Part shown: positions 29,226 through 38,638 of the stretch, one piece after another
Layout of the letters: every line of letters starts with the position of its first letter
Numbering within the stretch: the stretch's first letter is position 1
NCBI GenBank assembly: GCA_963784065.1
Contig: CAWAQA010000007.1
Span: 216,919 to 280,918 of the forward strand
Direction of reading: 5' to 3'
DNA length: 64,000 nt
Source: CAWAQA01 sp963784065
Lineage (GTDB): Bacteria > Acidobacteriota > Vicinamibacteria > Vicinamibacterales > UBA2999
The notes under the pieces: generated by a model
What the model was told of the DNA's origin: nothing
Database searches by the model: none
What the model saw: the letters and a program-made list of their open reading frames with translations, nothing else
Position numbers and translations under genes: made by a program

Positions 29226-30172
29226 GTGCGCTCATATGTGCGGCGCTTCTCCTGCAGAAGGGCGCCACATCGTTCGGCCGCCTCCTTCACAAGGAAGCCC
29301 ATCTTGGGGTGTGAGGATTCGAAATCGACCGGCAGTGCCTGTCGCCGGAGTTCCTCCGAGGTCATGGGTCCGATCGAGACGATGACAGCGCGTTGCAGTC
29401 CGCCCCTCAGTTCGGATTCCTGCCGCATCTCCGCCGCGACCTGCAGCAGATGCAGGAGCTGGACACCGGCCGTCAGCATCACCACGTCGACTCTGTCTTC
29501 GACGATGGCGCGCACGGCGGCGCGCAGCGGCTCGACGTCGTCGGGGAGCGCCCACTTGTAGATCGGCACGCTCGTCACCGCGGCGCCGCGTGCTTGCAGC
29601 GCCAGCACCAGTTCGGGATTCAACATGCCGTACTCCTGGACCGCCACCCGAGCGCCGGCACAGGCGCGTGGCGCCTTCGTGTCGAGCGCGGCCACCACTT
29701 CACGCCAGGTGTTCGGCGATGGCGCGGTCAACCATGGCGACAGGCCAGCTTCGCGCAGCGCGGCAACCGGTTTGGGTCCGCGCGCCACCATGCGCGTCGC
29801 CGCCAGGGCGACGGTAAAGGCCTCCGGCCCGTGGATGGGCCGGGCCAGGCGCAGGAGCATGCGGGTGCCGACCCCGGTCATCAACACGACGAGGGTGTAT
29901 TCGCCGGCCATCAATCCCGCCGCGAAGGCCAGCGCGTCACGATTCTCGTCGAGCGGGATCTCGCGAAGCGCCGGCGCAATGACGGGCTGGCCCCCGTAGT
30001 TGACCACGAGGAGCGCCAGCTCAGGCGAACGCCGGCTCTCGAGCGTCAGCACGCGGCGTCCGCAAAAGCTTGCCGCCGGCGGCCGATGACCGGGACGCGC
30101 GGCGCGCTGCTGCCCAACGGCCGCCGCCTCCTCTTCCAGCGCCAGGCTGAGCGACATCGGCTTCGGCGTCAC
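29222..30172 (-). CDS. Uroporphyrinogen-III synthase-like protein (HemD family)
   Basis: 316 residues of the HemD fold with two alpha/beta domains (CGRRVLTLESRRSPELALLV, then VAVQEYGMLNPELVLALQARGAAVTSVPIYKW). HemD closes the tetrapyrrole ring, a step shared by siroheme synthesis; nitrite reductase NirB needs siroheme. No CobA or CysG is visible here. The start is a GTG overlapping the NirD stop by 4 bases. A later ATG (30157) is possible. Whether it is the cell's main HemD or a nitrate-dedicated copy cannot be told from sequence; its residue conservation was judged by eye. Confidence 0.8.
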   Translation of the reverse strand: MTPKPMSLSLALEEEAAAVGQQRAARPGHRPPAASFCGRRVLTLESRRSPELALLVVNYGGQPVIAPALREIPLDENRDALAFAAGLMAGEYTLVVLMTGVGTRMLLRLARPIHGPEAFTVALAATRMVARGPKPVAALREAGLSPWLTAPSPNTWREVVAALDTKAPRACAGARVAVQEYGMLNPELVLALQARGAAVTSVPIYKWALPDDVEPLRAAVRAIVEDRVDVVMLTAGVQLLHLLQVAAEMRQESELRGGLQRAVIVSIGPMTSEELRRQALPVDFESSHPKMGFLVKEAAERCGALLQEKRRTYERT

Positions 30173-30510
30173 GCGATCTCCTCGATCGCGACGGGAAGGG
30201 CGAGCATCACGACGCCGTCCTCGACGCGCGTGGCATAGGTGGCGATGCAGGCATCGGCGGCCGCCGGCCGTTCGACCGCGCCGGTGTCGAGCCGCACCTT
30301 CCACGCGTGCAGTGGACAGACCACCGCATCACCAGCGACGATGCCATCGCACAGAGGTCCGCCTTGATGCGGGCAGTCGTTGTCGGTCGCGAGAAAGCGA
30401 TCGCCCAGGTTGAAGATGGCAATCGTGCGCCCGCCGAGCGCGACCGCCCGTCCCTCGCGCAACGGGATGCTCTCGCACGACGTGACCCTGATCCATCGCT
30501 GTTCCATCAT
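30169..30510 (-). CDS. nirD: Nitrite reductase small subunit, Rieske type
   Basis: 113 residues with a Rieske [2Fe-2S] site: CPHQGGPLCDG followed by CPLHAW, giving the Cys-x-His and Cys-x2-His ligands. NirD assists the NirB subunit of cytoplasmic NADH-nitrite reductase. The ATG at 30510 overlaps the nirB stop; a longer upstream reading lacks support. It lies between nirB and the HemD-like gene, with 4-base overlaps on both sides. Confidence 0.92.
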   Translation of the reverse strand: MMEQRWIRVTSCESIPLREGRAVALGGRTIAIFNLGDRFLATDNDCPHQGGPLCDGIVAGDAVVCPLHAWKVRLDTGAVERPAAADACIATYATRVEDGVVMLALPVAIEEIA

Positions 30511-32909
30511 GGGACGACCTTCTCGAGTGCCTCGATGGTATTGAACTGCGTCGGCGTCCGCGGCTGCATTCCTTCCAGCCATGGGTCCACCGCGCGCGCT
30601 TTGGCGCGCGCGAAACGGTCGCGCAGCCCCTGCCTCACCGCCTCCGGCGCATAGACGGTCTCGCGACGGACCTTGTCGATGCCGAGCCGCTCGACGAAGT
30701 CATAGGTCCGTTCCAGATAGTTGGCGTTCTCGCGGTAATACTGAAAGAACAACTCCGCGGCTTCGAGCGCCGCCGCCGTCGTTTCGACCGTGGTGAGCAG
30801 ATCCGCCTTCCGCACCGACTTGCCGGCGGCGCCGCCGACGACGACCTGCCAGCCGCCCTCCTGGCCCACGAGCCCGATGTCCTTCACCGTGGCTTCCGCG
30901 CAGTTGCGCGGGCAGCCGACGGCCGCCATCTTCACCTTGTGCGGCGCAAAGAGCTGCTCGAAGCGCCGCTCGAGCTCGATGCCCGCGCTCGTCGAATCCT
31001 GCGTCCCGAACCGGCAGAACTCGGTGCCGACGCAGGTCTTCACCATGCGCACACCCTTGGTGTACGCCTGGCCCGACGGCATGCCGAGGTCGGCCCAGAC
31101 CTTCGGCAGGTCTTCCTTCCTCACGCCGAGGAGATCGATCCGCTGGCTGCCGGTGATCTTGACCATCGGCACCTGGTACTTGTCTGCGACGTCGGCAATC
31201 CGGCGCAGCTGCGCCGGGCTCGTGACGCCGCCGTGAATGCGTGGAATGACCGAGAAGGTACCGTCCTTCTGGATGTTCGCGTGCACGCGATCGTTGATGA
31301 ACCGGGCCGAGCGGTCCTCCTTGTGGTCGCCGCACCAGATCATGTCGAGCATGTAGCTCAGCGCCGGCTTGCAGATCTCGCATCCCCTGCCGTTGCCGTA
31401 GACGTCGAGCACCTCCTGCACCGACTTGAGCCGATCGCTGCGCAGGATCTCCCGCAGGCGATCCTCGCCGAACGGGAGGCAGCCGCAGACGACCTTCTTG
31501 ACCTCCTCCTCGAATTCAGGCGCCACCGCGCGCAGCAGGTCCTGACAGAGGCCCGTGCAGCTGCCGCAGCCGGTGCTCGCCCTGGTGCACTCCTTCAACT
31601 GCGACAGCGTGTTGACGCCGAGCTGGTGGATCGCGTGGATGATGGTGCCCTTGGTCACGCCGACACAGCCGCAGACGGTGGCGCTCTCCGCCATTTCGGC
31701 GACGTCGAGTCCGGCATCGGCGGCCGGCGGGGGAAACAGCAGATGCCGCCGCTGCCCCGTGAGGTCGGCATTGGTCCGCAGCCACTCCATGTAGCGGTGG
31801 CTGTCGGAGGTGTCGCCGACGAGGATGACGCCCGCCAGCCTGCCGTCGCGCAGCGTCAGCTTCTTGTAGACGCCGATGGCCCGATCTTCGTAGCGGACCG
31901 GCTCGGCGTTCTGCTCGCTCCAGTCTCCGGCCGAGAAGACGTCGACACCCATGATCTTGAGCTTCGCCGCCTGAACCGTGCCGGTATAGGTCGGGCCCCT
32001 GTTGCCGGTGATCGTGGCGGCCAGCACCTTGCCCTGCTCGAACAGCGGCGCGATGAGCCCGTAACAGACGCCGCGATGCTCCACGCACTCGCCGACCGCG
32101 AAGATGTCTGGCGAAGACGTCTCCATGTAGTCGTTGACGACAATCCCGCGGTTGACGTGCAGCCCGGCTCTGTACGCCAGGTCGACATTGGGCCGGATGC
32201 CGGCAGCGACCACGACGACATCCGCTTCGAGGCAGCTGTGATCGGAGAGCGCGACTCCTTCGACATGTCCATTGCCGAGCACCGCTGTCGTCGTCCGTCC
32301 CAGCAGCACGCGGATGCCGAGATCCTCCATCTTCCCGAGGAGATAGTGACCGCCGTCCGGATCGAGCTGGCGCTCCATCAGCGTCGGCATCAGGTGCACG
32401 ACGGTGACCTGGCATCCCTGCACCTGAAGACCGCGCGCGGCCTCGAGGCCGAGCAGCCCGCCGCCGATCACCACGGCCCGCGTCTCCGGGCCCGACCGCC
32501 GCATCAGCGCGCGCGTGTCGTCGAGCGTGCGGAACACGAACACGCCGTCCTTGTCGAGCCCCTCGATCGGCGGCATCCACGCGCGGCTGCCTGTCGCCAG
32601 CAGCAGCGTGTCGTAGGGCGTGACGCTACCGTCGTTGCCCGTGACCGTTCTGGCGGCAGCGTCGACGTCGACGATGCGCACCCCGACGCGGAGATCGATC
32701 CGCTGGTTCTGATACCAGGCCGCCGGGTTGATGACGATGTCGTCCGCCGCCTTTTCACCGGCGAGCACGGAGGACAGCAGCACGCGGTTGTAGTTCACGT
32801 GCGTCTCGTCGCCGAACACCGTGATGGCGAACTGCGGAGCGTACTTCAGGATCTGCTCCACGCACGCCATCCCGGCCATGCCGTTGCCGACGACGACCAG
32901 CCGCTTCAT
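30507..32909 (-). CDS. nirB: Assimilatory nitrite reductase large subunit
   Basis: 800 residues, close to the usual 830-850. The N-terminal FAD/NAD(P)H domain has GNGMAGMACVEQIL and VVIGGGLLGLEAARGL. Two BFD-type [2Fe-2S] modules follow (VCGCVGVTKG with TGCGSCTGLC, and VVCGCLPFGED with GRGCEICKP). The C-terminal siroheme/[4Fe-4S] half carries TCVGTEFCRFG and VGCPRNCAEATVKDIG. It reduces nitrite to ammonium in the cytoplasm using NAD(P)H. The ATG overlaps the nasA stop and its own stop overlaps nirD, so stoichiometry is probably set by coupling. The apparent much longer open frame upstream is nasA brought into frame by an indel, not a fusion. Confidence 0.95.
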   Translation of the reverse strand: MKRLVVVGNGMAGMACVEQILKYAPQFAITVFGDETHVNYNRVLLSSVLAGEKAADDIVINPAAWYQNQRIDLRVGVRIVDVDAAARTVTGNDGSVTPYDTLLLATGSRAWMPPIEGLDKDGVFVFRTLDDTRALMRRSGPETRAVVIGGGLLGLEAARGLQVQGCQVTVVHLMPTLMERQLDPDGGHYLLGKMEDLGIRVLLGRTTTAVLGNGHVEGVALSDHSCLEADVVVVAAGIRPNVDLAYRAGLHVNRGIVVNDYMETSSPDIFAVGECVEHRGVCYGLIAPLFEQGKVLAATITGNRGPTYTGTVQAAKLKIMGVDVFSAGDWSEQNAEPVRYEDRAIGVYKKLTLRDGRLAGVILVGDTSDSHRYMEWLRTNADLTGQRRHLLFPPPAADAGLDVAEMAESATVCGCVGVTKGTIIHAIHQLGVNTLSQLKECTRASTGCGSCTGLCQDLLRAVAPEFEEEVKKVVCGCLPFGEDRLREILRSDRLKSVQEVLDVYGNGRGCEICKPALSYMLDMIWCGDHKEDRSARFINDRVHANIQKDGTFSVIPRIHGGVTSPAQLRRIADVADKYQVPMVKITGSQRIDLLGVRKEDLPKVWADLGMPSGQAYTKGVRMVKTCVGTEFCRFGTQDSTSAGIELERRFEQLFAPHKVKMAAVGCPRNCAEATVKDIGLVGQEGGWQVVVGGAAGKSVRKADLLTTVETTAAALEAAELFFQYYRENANYLERTYDFVERLGIDKVRRETVYAPEAVRQGLRDRFARAKARAVDPWLEGMQPRTPTQFNTIEALEKVVP

Positions 32910-35088
32910 CGCGCCGTCCTTTCGACCCGCACCGCCGACTGCTTGTAGTTCGGCTCGCGCGAGACCGGATCGAATGCACTCTGCGTCACCTGATTCGCGT
33001 TCGCTTCGGCGAAGTGGAATGGCACAAAAATCTGTCCTGCGGCGATGGTCTCGGTCAGGCGGAGCTCGACGTCGCGCACGCGGCCGCGGCGCGAGACGAC
33101 GTCGACACAATCGTGGGCCTTGAGGCGCAGCACGCGCGCGTCGCGCGGGTTCATCTCGACCCAGGCGTGCGGCGACAGCCGCTCGAGAATCGGGACGTTC
33201 GCCGTCTTGGTGCGCGTGTGCCAGTGTTCGACCGTGCGTCCGGTGTTGAGCACGAACGGATACGCGGTGCTGGGCTGCTCCGGAAACGGCTCCCACTCCA
33301 CCGGCAGCAGGCGAGCCTTGCCGTCGGCGGTCTGGAAGAGACCGTCGCAGTACAGCCGTTTCGTCGCCTCTGGATCGTCGGCGCCCGCGGGAAACGGCCA
33401 CTGCATCCCGCCGTGGCTCTCGATCGCCTCGTAGGTCATGCCCGAGTAGTCGCACAGCCGTCCCGCCGACACCGTCTTCCACTCCTCGAAGGCGTCGCGT
33501 GGCGAGCGCCATCCCGGGAACAGCTCGTCGCGCACGCCGAGGGCGGACGCCGAGATCCAGGAAGATGTCGAAGTCGGACCGCGCTTCTCCCGGTGGCGCG
33601 CAGGCGCGGTTCGCCTTGCTGACGCGGCGTTCCGAGTTCGTATACGTCCCTTCCTTTTCACCCCAGATGGCGGCCGGCAGCACGAGGTGTGCGAGCTCGG
33701 TCGTGGGCGTCGGATGGAAGCCGTCCTGGACGACGAGGAATTCCAGCCCCTCGAGCGCCTGCGTCAACGCGCCGAGGTTCGGAAACGAGACGATGGGATT
33801 GGTGGCGATGATCCAGAGCGCGCGGATCCGCTTGTCGAGCGCCGCCTCGATGATGTCGGGATACGCGAGGCCGCGCGCGTCGGGCACGCGCTCCACGGGA
33901 ACGTTCCAGATCGCCGCCAGCTCGGCGCGATGCGCCGGATTCTCGAAGGCGCGATACCCGGGAAGGCTCGAAGCGAAGCCCGCCTCGCGGGTGCCCATCG
34001 CGTTGCACTGACCGGTGATCGAGAACGGCGCCGCGCCCGCCCGGCCGATGTTCCCGGTAATCAGCGCGAGGTTGTTGATGGCGTTGACGGTTTCGGTCCC
34101 CTTCGTGCTGTGGTTGACGCCCATCGTCCACGCGATGAAGGCGGCGCCGGCGGTGGAGTAGAGCGCCGCCGTCTCGTAGAGCAGTTCGCGGCTGATGCCG
34201 GTAATCTCCGAGACGCGTTGCGGCGTATACGTCGCGACCGAGGCCTTCAGCTGGTCGAAGCCGGTGGTATGCGCAGCGACGTAGTCGTAATCGACGGCGC
34301 CGCGCTCGATGATGATGTGGATCAGACCATTGATGAGGGCGAGGTCCGATCGCGGGCGGATCGGCAGGTGGATGTCGGCCAGCATCGCCGTCTTGGTCAC
34401 ACGGGGATCGACGACGATCAGCGTCGCGCCGGGATTGGCTTCCAGCCGCCGGCAGAGGATCGGATGGTTGTCCGCGATGTTGGCGCCGATCAGCAGGATG
34501 ACGTCGGCGCGTTCGAGATCCTCGTAGGCTCCAGGCGGACCGTCGCTGCCGAAGGACCGTTTGTACCCGGCCACGGCGGTCGACATGCAGAGCGTGGTGT
34601 TGCCGTCGTAGTTGCGACGTGCCGAGGCCGAGCTGCACGAGCTTGCCCAGCGTGTAGAACTCCTCGGTCACCAGTTGACCCGTACTGATGACCCCGACGG
34701 CGTCGCGCCCGTATCGCGATTGCACGTCGCGGAACCGCGTCGCCATCGTCTCCACGGCTTCTGCCCAGGACGTCCGCACGAACCGCCCTTCCTGCTTCAG
34801 CAGCGGGAACCGTGCCCGGTTGGCGGCACCGAGGGTATGGTGCTCGGACAGCCCCTTGGGACAGAGCATGCCGCGATTGACCGGATGGTCCGGGTTGCCG
34901 CGCACGCTCACGGCGCGACCGTCTTTCACGCCGATGAACATGCCGCAGCCGACGGAGCAGTATCCGCACGTGGTCGGCACCCAGTGGTCGGCGATCTTCT
35001 GCGCCGACACGTAGCCGAGGGCTGGATCCATTCCGTAGGCATACCGATCCGCATTCGTATCGAGACCGAGAAAACGCCTCACCGTCAT
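32906..35088 (-). CDS. nasA: Assimilatory nitrate reductase, molybdopterin subunit (two frameshifts)
   Basis: About 727 residues of the molybdopterin oxidoreductase family. The N-terminal [4Fe-4S] site is C41, C44, C48 and C76 (CGYCSVGC ... LCPKG). MoCo-binding segments follow, such as VILLIGANIADNHPI and AFIAWTMGVNHSTKG, and the C-terminal domain has YPFVLNTGRTVEHWHTR. Shifts lie near 34600 and 33555. No Tat signal with a hydrophobic region is visible, which fits a cytoplasmic assimilatory NasA/NarB enzyme reducing nitrate to nitrite. Unusually, the gene before it encodes a membrane quinol-type electron donor rather than a flavoprotein. Overlaps of 4 bases join it to both neighbours. Confidence 0.88.
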
Positions 35089-36629
35089 GCCGCCTCGCTC
35101 CCGACTTCGAGGTAGGGCGTCGTCATGTGCTTCGGGACGACGCTCACGAAGAACAGATAGCGGCCGGCGATCTCACCACCGAGGGCGAGCGCCAGCGCCG
35201 CCCACAGAAGTGCCCCGTCCGTCGTGGCCAGCGGCAGGACGACACCGCCGAGCGCCAGCAGGATCGTCCGGCCCATGAACTGCGGCTTGAACGTGGTCGA
35301 GAGCAGATGCGCGGTTCCCTTCAGCTCGATGCTGTCGGTTGCGATCAGGCGGAGGAAGCGGACCGCGACGAGCAGCAGCTGCGCACCGGCCATGCCGGCG
35401 GCCGCCAGCCCGGGCCAGCGTGCGTCGGTCGCGCCAACCGCCGTGACCAGCAGCGGCCCCAGGGCAGCCGCCGTGAGGTTGAACTGCAGCAGGGTCAGCG
35501 GCGTATTCCACGCGGGCCGTGAGGGGACGCGGTAAATGCAGGCGCTGGCGGTCACCGCGGCGACACCGAGCAGGGAGGTGAGCGCTCCGAGGACGACTCC
35601 GCCCGGCAGCCGCAACCAGAGCGCAGCGGCATACGCCGCCGCGACGCCGGAAAAGAGGGTGAACAACAGCACCTCGCGGCTCAGCCACGACCGCCGCCAC
35701 ATCTTCAGCGCGCGGTAGGCATACGCCGGACGCCCGAGATGCAGCGTCGCTGCATTGAGGGCGAGCGCCGCGACGCCGAGCGACGTGAGCGCCGCGACAC
35801 TCAGGCGCGTGTCGTCCCCGAGCAGCTGCAGCAGCCAGATGGCGACGAAGGTGCCGACGGAGAGCTGCGTCAGGACCGTCATCAGCACGAGCGACCAATG
35901 GGCGTGCTCCGGCGTGACGTGCGTCAGGTTGACGGGACGTGCATCCGGCGCCAGCCGCTGCGGCATCGTGACGCGGGTCGTCGAGAGGCTGCCGTCGCCG
36001 GCGGGCGCGCCGCGGCCGGGAGCGGCAGCGGCCACGACGGCCCGCCACTCGTCCAGCTTGACGATCTCGATCGCGATCGCTCCTTCCGGACAGGCGCTGA
36101 CACACGCCGGCGCCTGCCCGTGCATGAGGCGGCCGTGGCACATGTCGCACTTCCCGACCACGCCGCGTTCTGGGTTGTATTGCGGTACGCCGTAGGAACA
36201 GTTCCAGGTGCAGTATTGACACCCGATGCAGGTGTCCGCGCTGTGGCGAACGATGCCGGTCGCCGCATCCTTCTCATACGCGTCGACGGGACAGCCGCTG
36301 AGGCAGGTCGGATCGATGCAGTGGTTGCATCCCATCGACACGTAGGAGCGGGTGGCGTGCGGGAAGTACCCGCCTTCGATCTCGCTCACGCGCCGCCAGT
36401 TGATCGCCGCCGGATTGCCGTTCTGTTCGTTGCAGGCGACGACACAGCACTGGCAGCCGATACAGAGGCCCATGTCGACGTGAAAGCGGTACTGCTCTCC
36501 GACATCGGGCGTGTGCGACGGCATGCGCGGCGATGGCGCCGGCGCCGCGGCGGCGCGCGGGCGCAGCTTCGGCGTGAGGACGAACCTGGCGTCGTCGTCA
36601 GCCGTGCGCGTCAGCAGCGGTAAGGACAT
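35085..36629 (-). CDS. Fused DmsB/DmsC-like iron-sulfur and membrane-anchor subunit
   Basis: 514 residues. The first 200 are a four-cluster ferredoxin (CIGCQCCVVAC, CNHCIDPTCLSGCP, CIGCQYCTWNC, CDMCHGRLMHGQAPACVSACP). The rest has about eight membrane segments typical of DmsC/NrfD-type anchors (LVLMTVLTQLSVGTFVAIWLL, VLLFTLFSGVAAAYAAALWL). Such subunits pass electrons from membrane quinol to a molybdoenzyme. Its stop overlaps the nasA start by 4 bases, so it is the likely donor for nitrate reduction. Fusion of the B and C parts is notable. The ATG at 36629 is chosen because TGGAG stands 7 bases upstream; a start at 36659 is possible. First gene of the nitrate operon. Confidence 0.88.
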   Translation of the reverse strand: MSLPLLTRTADDDARFVLTPKLRPRAAAAPAPSPRMPSHTPDVGEQYRFHVDMGLCIGCQCCVVACNEQNGNPAAINWRRVSEIEGGYFPHATRSYVSMGCNHCIDPTCLSGCPVDAYEKDAATGIVRHSADTCIGCQYCTWNCSYGVPQYNPERGVVGKCDMCHGRLMHGQAPACVSACPEGAIAIEIVKLDEWRAVVAAAAPGRGAPAGDGSLSTTRVTMPQRLAPDARPVNLTHVTPEHAHWSLVLMTVLTQLSVGTFVAIWLLQLLGDDTRLSVAALTSLGVAALALNAATLHLGRPAYAYRALKMWRRSWLSREVLLFTLFSGVAAAYAAALWLRLPGGVVLGALTSLLGVAAVTASACIYRVPSRPAWNTPLTLLQFNLTAAALGPLLVTAVGATDARWPGLAAAGMAGAQLLLVAVRFLRLIATDSIELKGTAHLLSTTFKPQFMGRTILLALGGVVLPLATTDGALLWAALALALGGEIAGRYLFFVSVVPKHMTTPYLEVGSEAA

Positions 36630-37246
36630 CGGCACTCCAGACTGCAAGACACGGTGCACTCACCTCGAGGTATCGCGAGATGAGATGTGCTGCTCGTCAT
36701 GGAGCGCGGTGATGCAAGACGGTGCGGCGATTCACGGGCTGCAACGGGGAGCCTGCGGGCCGCGACTGCGAAGATACACGGATACGGGGGCGGCCGCAAG
36801 ACGCCGTCTGCCTACACTGATGTATGAATCCGTTTCTGTACCAACATTTATGAAGCCAGCGTGACCGCCAGCGGACTTCCTGCCACCCGCCGGGGCGCGC
36901 GCATGGTTCTTTGCACACCTGTCGGGTGGCCGGGGCCGATCCGGTGCGCTGCAATTCCAACGAAGATGTCCGGCGAAACTTTCGTTCGGACAGTTTCGTC
37001 GATTGCCGGCAACCGCCTCCGCAGGCCGTCGCGACGCGAAACGTCCCGTGTTTATCGGGCCGCGGCGCGCCCGCCGTCGGATCTGCGCGCCGGACGGAAC
37101 GTGCCTTGCTCTCGACGCGGCAACCGGCCCAGACGCCGCTCAACGCCCTCGCTGGCTTTCTCGTTCCCGACATCGAACGCCGTGTGCCCCGGCAACCCGG
37201 ACGGGTTTCGGTACGGCTGCATCGGGATCACACGTGAACGGAGAGC
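36630..37246. promoter_or_regulatory. Divergent nitrate promoter and leader region
   Basis: 617 bases between the two nitrate operons hold no gene. An AT-richer stretch at about 36815-36850 has two TATGAA-like elements 24 bases apart and is the likeliest core promoter zone. Long leaders are possible on both strands, as expected for ANTAR control. By eye I found no convincing tandem hexaloop pair. Confidence 0.5.
36968..36991. other. Hairpin in the nitrate intergenic leader
   Basis: GTCCG at 36968-36972 pairs with CGGAC at 36987-36991, with an inner CGA/TCG stem. It would form in RNA of either strand, about 255 bases before the porin start. A candidate leader structure only. Confidence 0.35.
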
Positions 37247-38638
37247 GTGTTCGTGCGTCACTCACTCGTCTTTGCGGCAGCGGCACTGTGCGCTGTCGTC
37301 AGCACGGCCTCGGCGCAACAAGCCGCACCGGCGCCCGCTCCGGTCCCGCAGCAGGCGTCAACCGCGGGGGCGCAGGCGAACCCTCCTGCGGCACAGCCGC
37401 CGCTGCCCAACCGTTTGAACAGCGTGCTGCCTGCGTGGTTCCGCGCCCGCGGCGAATTCCGCCAGCGGCTGGAGGGCTTCGACGGCCTCGGCTTCAACGC
37501 GGCGAGCGACGACCACTATTACCTCTCGCGGGTGCGCCTGAACGCGACGGTCGTCACGAGCCGCCGCCTCTCCTTTCAATTGCAGGTGCAGGATGCACGC
37601 GTCGCGCAGAAGACCGTGCCCCCTACCGGCGCGCCCTTCAAGGCGGCATTCGACGTGCGCCAGGGGTTTGCCGACATCGGCAGCGCGGAGAGCCGGGTGG
37701 CCCTGCGCGTCGGCCGCCAGGAGCTGGCCTACGGTGACCAGAGGCTGGTTGGCCACCTCGGCTGGTCGAACGCGGCGCGGTCGTTCGATGCGGCAAAACT
37801 CAGCGTTCGCGGCAGCAGGCTGCAGCTCGACGTCTTCGCTGCCTCGGTCGTTCGGATTCTCGACGGCGAGCTCGACAAGAGTGGAAACGGCAACCGCTTT
37901 GCCGGCGCCTACGCGGTCGCGCCGTCGCTCGTGCCGAACGGCTCGCTCGAGCCCTACCTGTTCTGGAGACACGACCAGAACATCCGCTCGGAGGCAGGCA
38001 CGCCGGGCACGCTCGACGTGGCGACCATCGGCCTCCGATGGGTTGGCCGGCTGCCAGGCAACGTCGAATACAACACCGACACGGCGCTGCAGACCGGGTC
38101 GGTGGCCGCCGACGATATCAGCGCGTGGGCCGGCCACTATCAGTTGCGGTCGCCGGCTGCCGGCCGCGCCGCCTTCCGCGTCAGCTCCGAGTTCAACTAC
38201 GCGAGCGGGGATGCCAACCCGAGCGACGGCACACGCGGGACGTTCGACCAGCTCTATCCGACGGGCCACGACAAGTACGGGCTCGCCGATCAGGTGGGCT
38301 GGCGGAACATCCGCCACGCGCGCGCCGGGATCGAGCTGACACCCTTCAGGGGCCTGCCGGTCATCGCGAGCTATCACTCGTGGTGGGTGAACGAGAAGCG
38401 CGACGGCCTCTACAACTCCGGTGGTGCGCTGCTGGCGCGGGTTGCCGCGGGCGCCGCCTCGAGCCACGTCGGCCAGGAGATCGACGTGCAGGTGACGAAG
38501 GCGATCGCGCCGCAACTCCAGGTGGCGGCAGGCTACGCCCACATCTTCACCGGACGCTTCCTGCAGGAGGCCACGCCGGGCGCTTCATACAGCCATCCCT
38601 ATGTCATGGCGACCTACGTCTTCCTCGCGGAGAGATAG
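37247..38638 (+). CDS. Outer-membrane porin, alginate-export family
   Basis: 463 residues with a signal peptide (SLVFAAAALCAVVSTASAQQ), a proline/alanine linker and an 18-strand-type barrel (AWFRARGEFRQRLEGFDG, DARVAQKTVPPTG, RVGRQELAYGDQRLVGHLGW) of the alginate_exp family. It ends LAER rather than in phenylalanine. Placed directly before the nitrate ABC importer, it should admit nitrate or another anion into the periplasm. Its stop is next to the ATG of nrtA. The GTG start is the only one that gives the signal peptide. Confidence 0.85.
   Translation: MFVRHSLVFAAAALCAVVSTASAQQAAPAPAPVPQQASTAGAQANPPAAQPPLPNRLNSVLPAWFRARGEFRQRLEGFDGLGFNAASDDHYYLSRVRLNATVVTSRRLSFQLQVQDARVAQKTVPPTGAPFKAAFDVRQGFADIGSAESRVALRVGRQELAYGDQRLVGHLGWSNAARSFDAAKLSVRGSRLQLDVFAASVVRILDGELDKSGNGNRFAGAYAVAPSLVPNGSLEPYLFWRHDQNIRSEAGTPGTLDVATIGLRWVGRLPGNVEYNTDTALQTGSVAADDISAWAGHYQLRSPAAGRAAFRVSSEFNYASGDANPSDGTRGTFDQLYPTGHDKYGLADQVGWRNIRHARAGIELTPFRGLPVIASYHSWWVNEKRDGLYNSGGALLARVAAGAASSHVGQEIDVQVTKAIAPQLQVAAGYAHIFTGRFLQEATPGASYSHPYVMATYVFLAER

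Noticed and set aside
30939..32948. Long plus-strand open frame opposite nirB
   Set aside because: Antisense shadow; composition is Arg/His/Asp-rich and lacks motifs, while nirB is unmistakable.
30507..34586. A single 1359-codon frame that looks like a NasA-NirB fusion
   Set aside because: An indel in nasA moves its reading into the nirB frame. nirB has its own ATG overlapping the nasA stop in the corrected frame, and the bridging sequence is not protein-like.
36900..36960. Possible sigma-54 promoter near TGGTTCTTTGCA
   Set aside because: Spacing between the GG and GC elements is too short for the -24/-12 rule.
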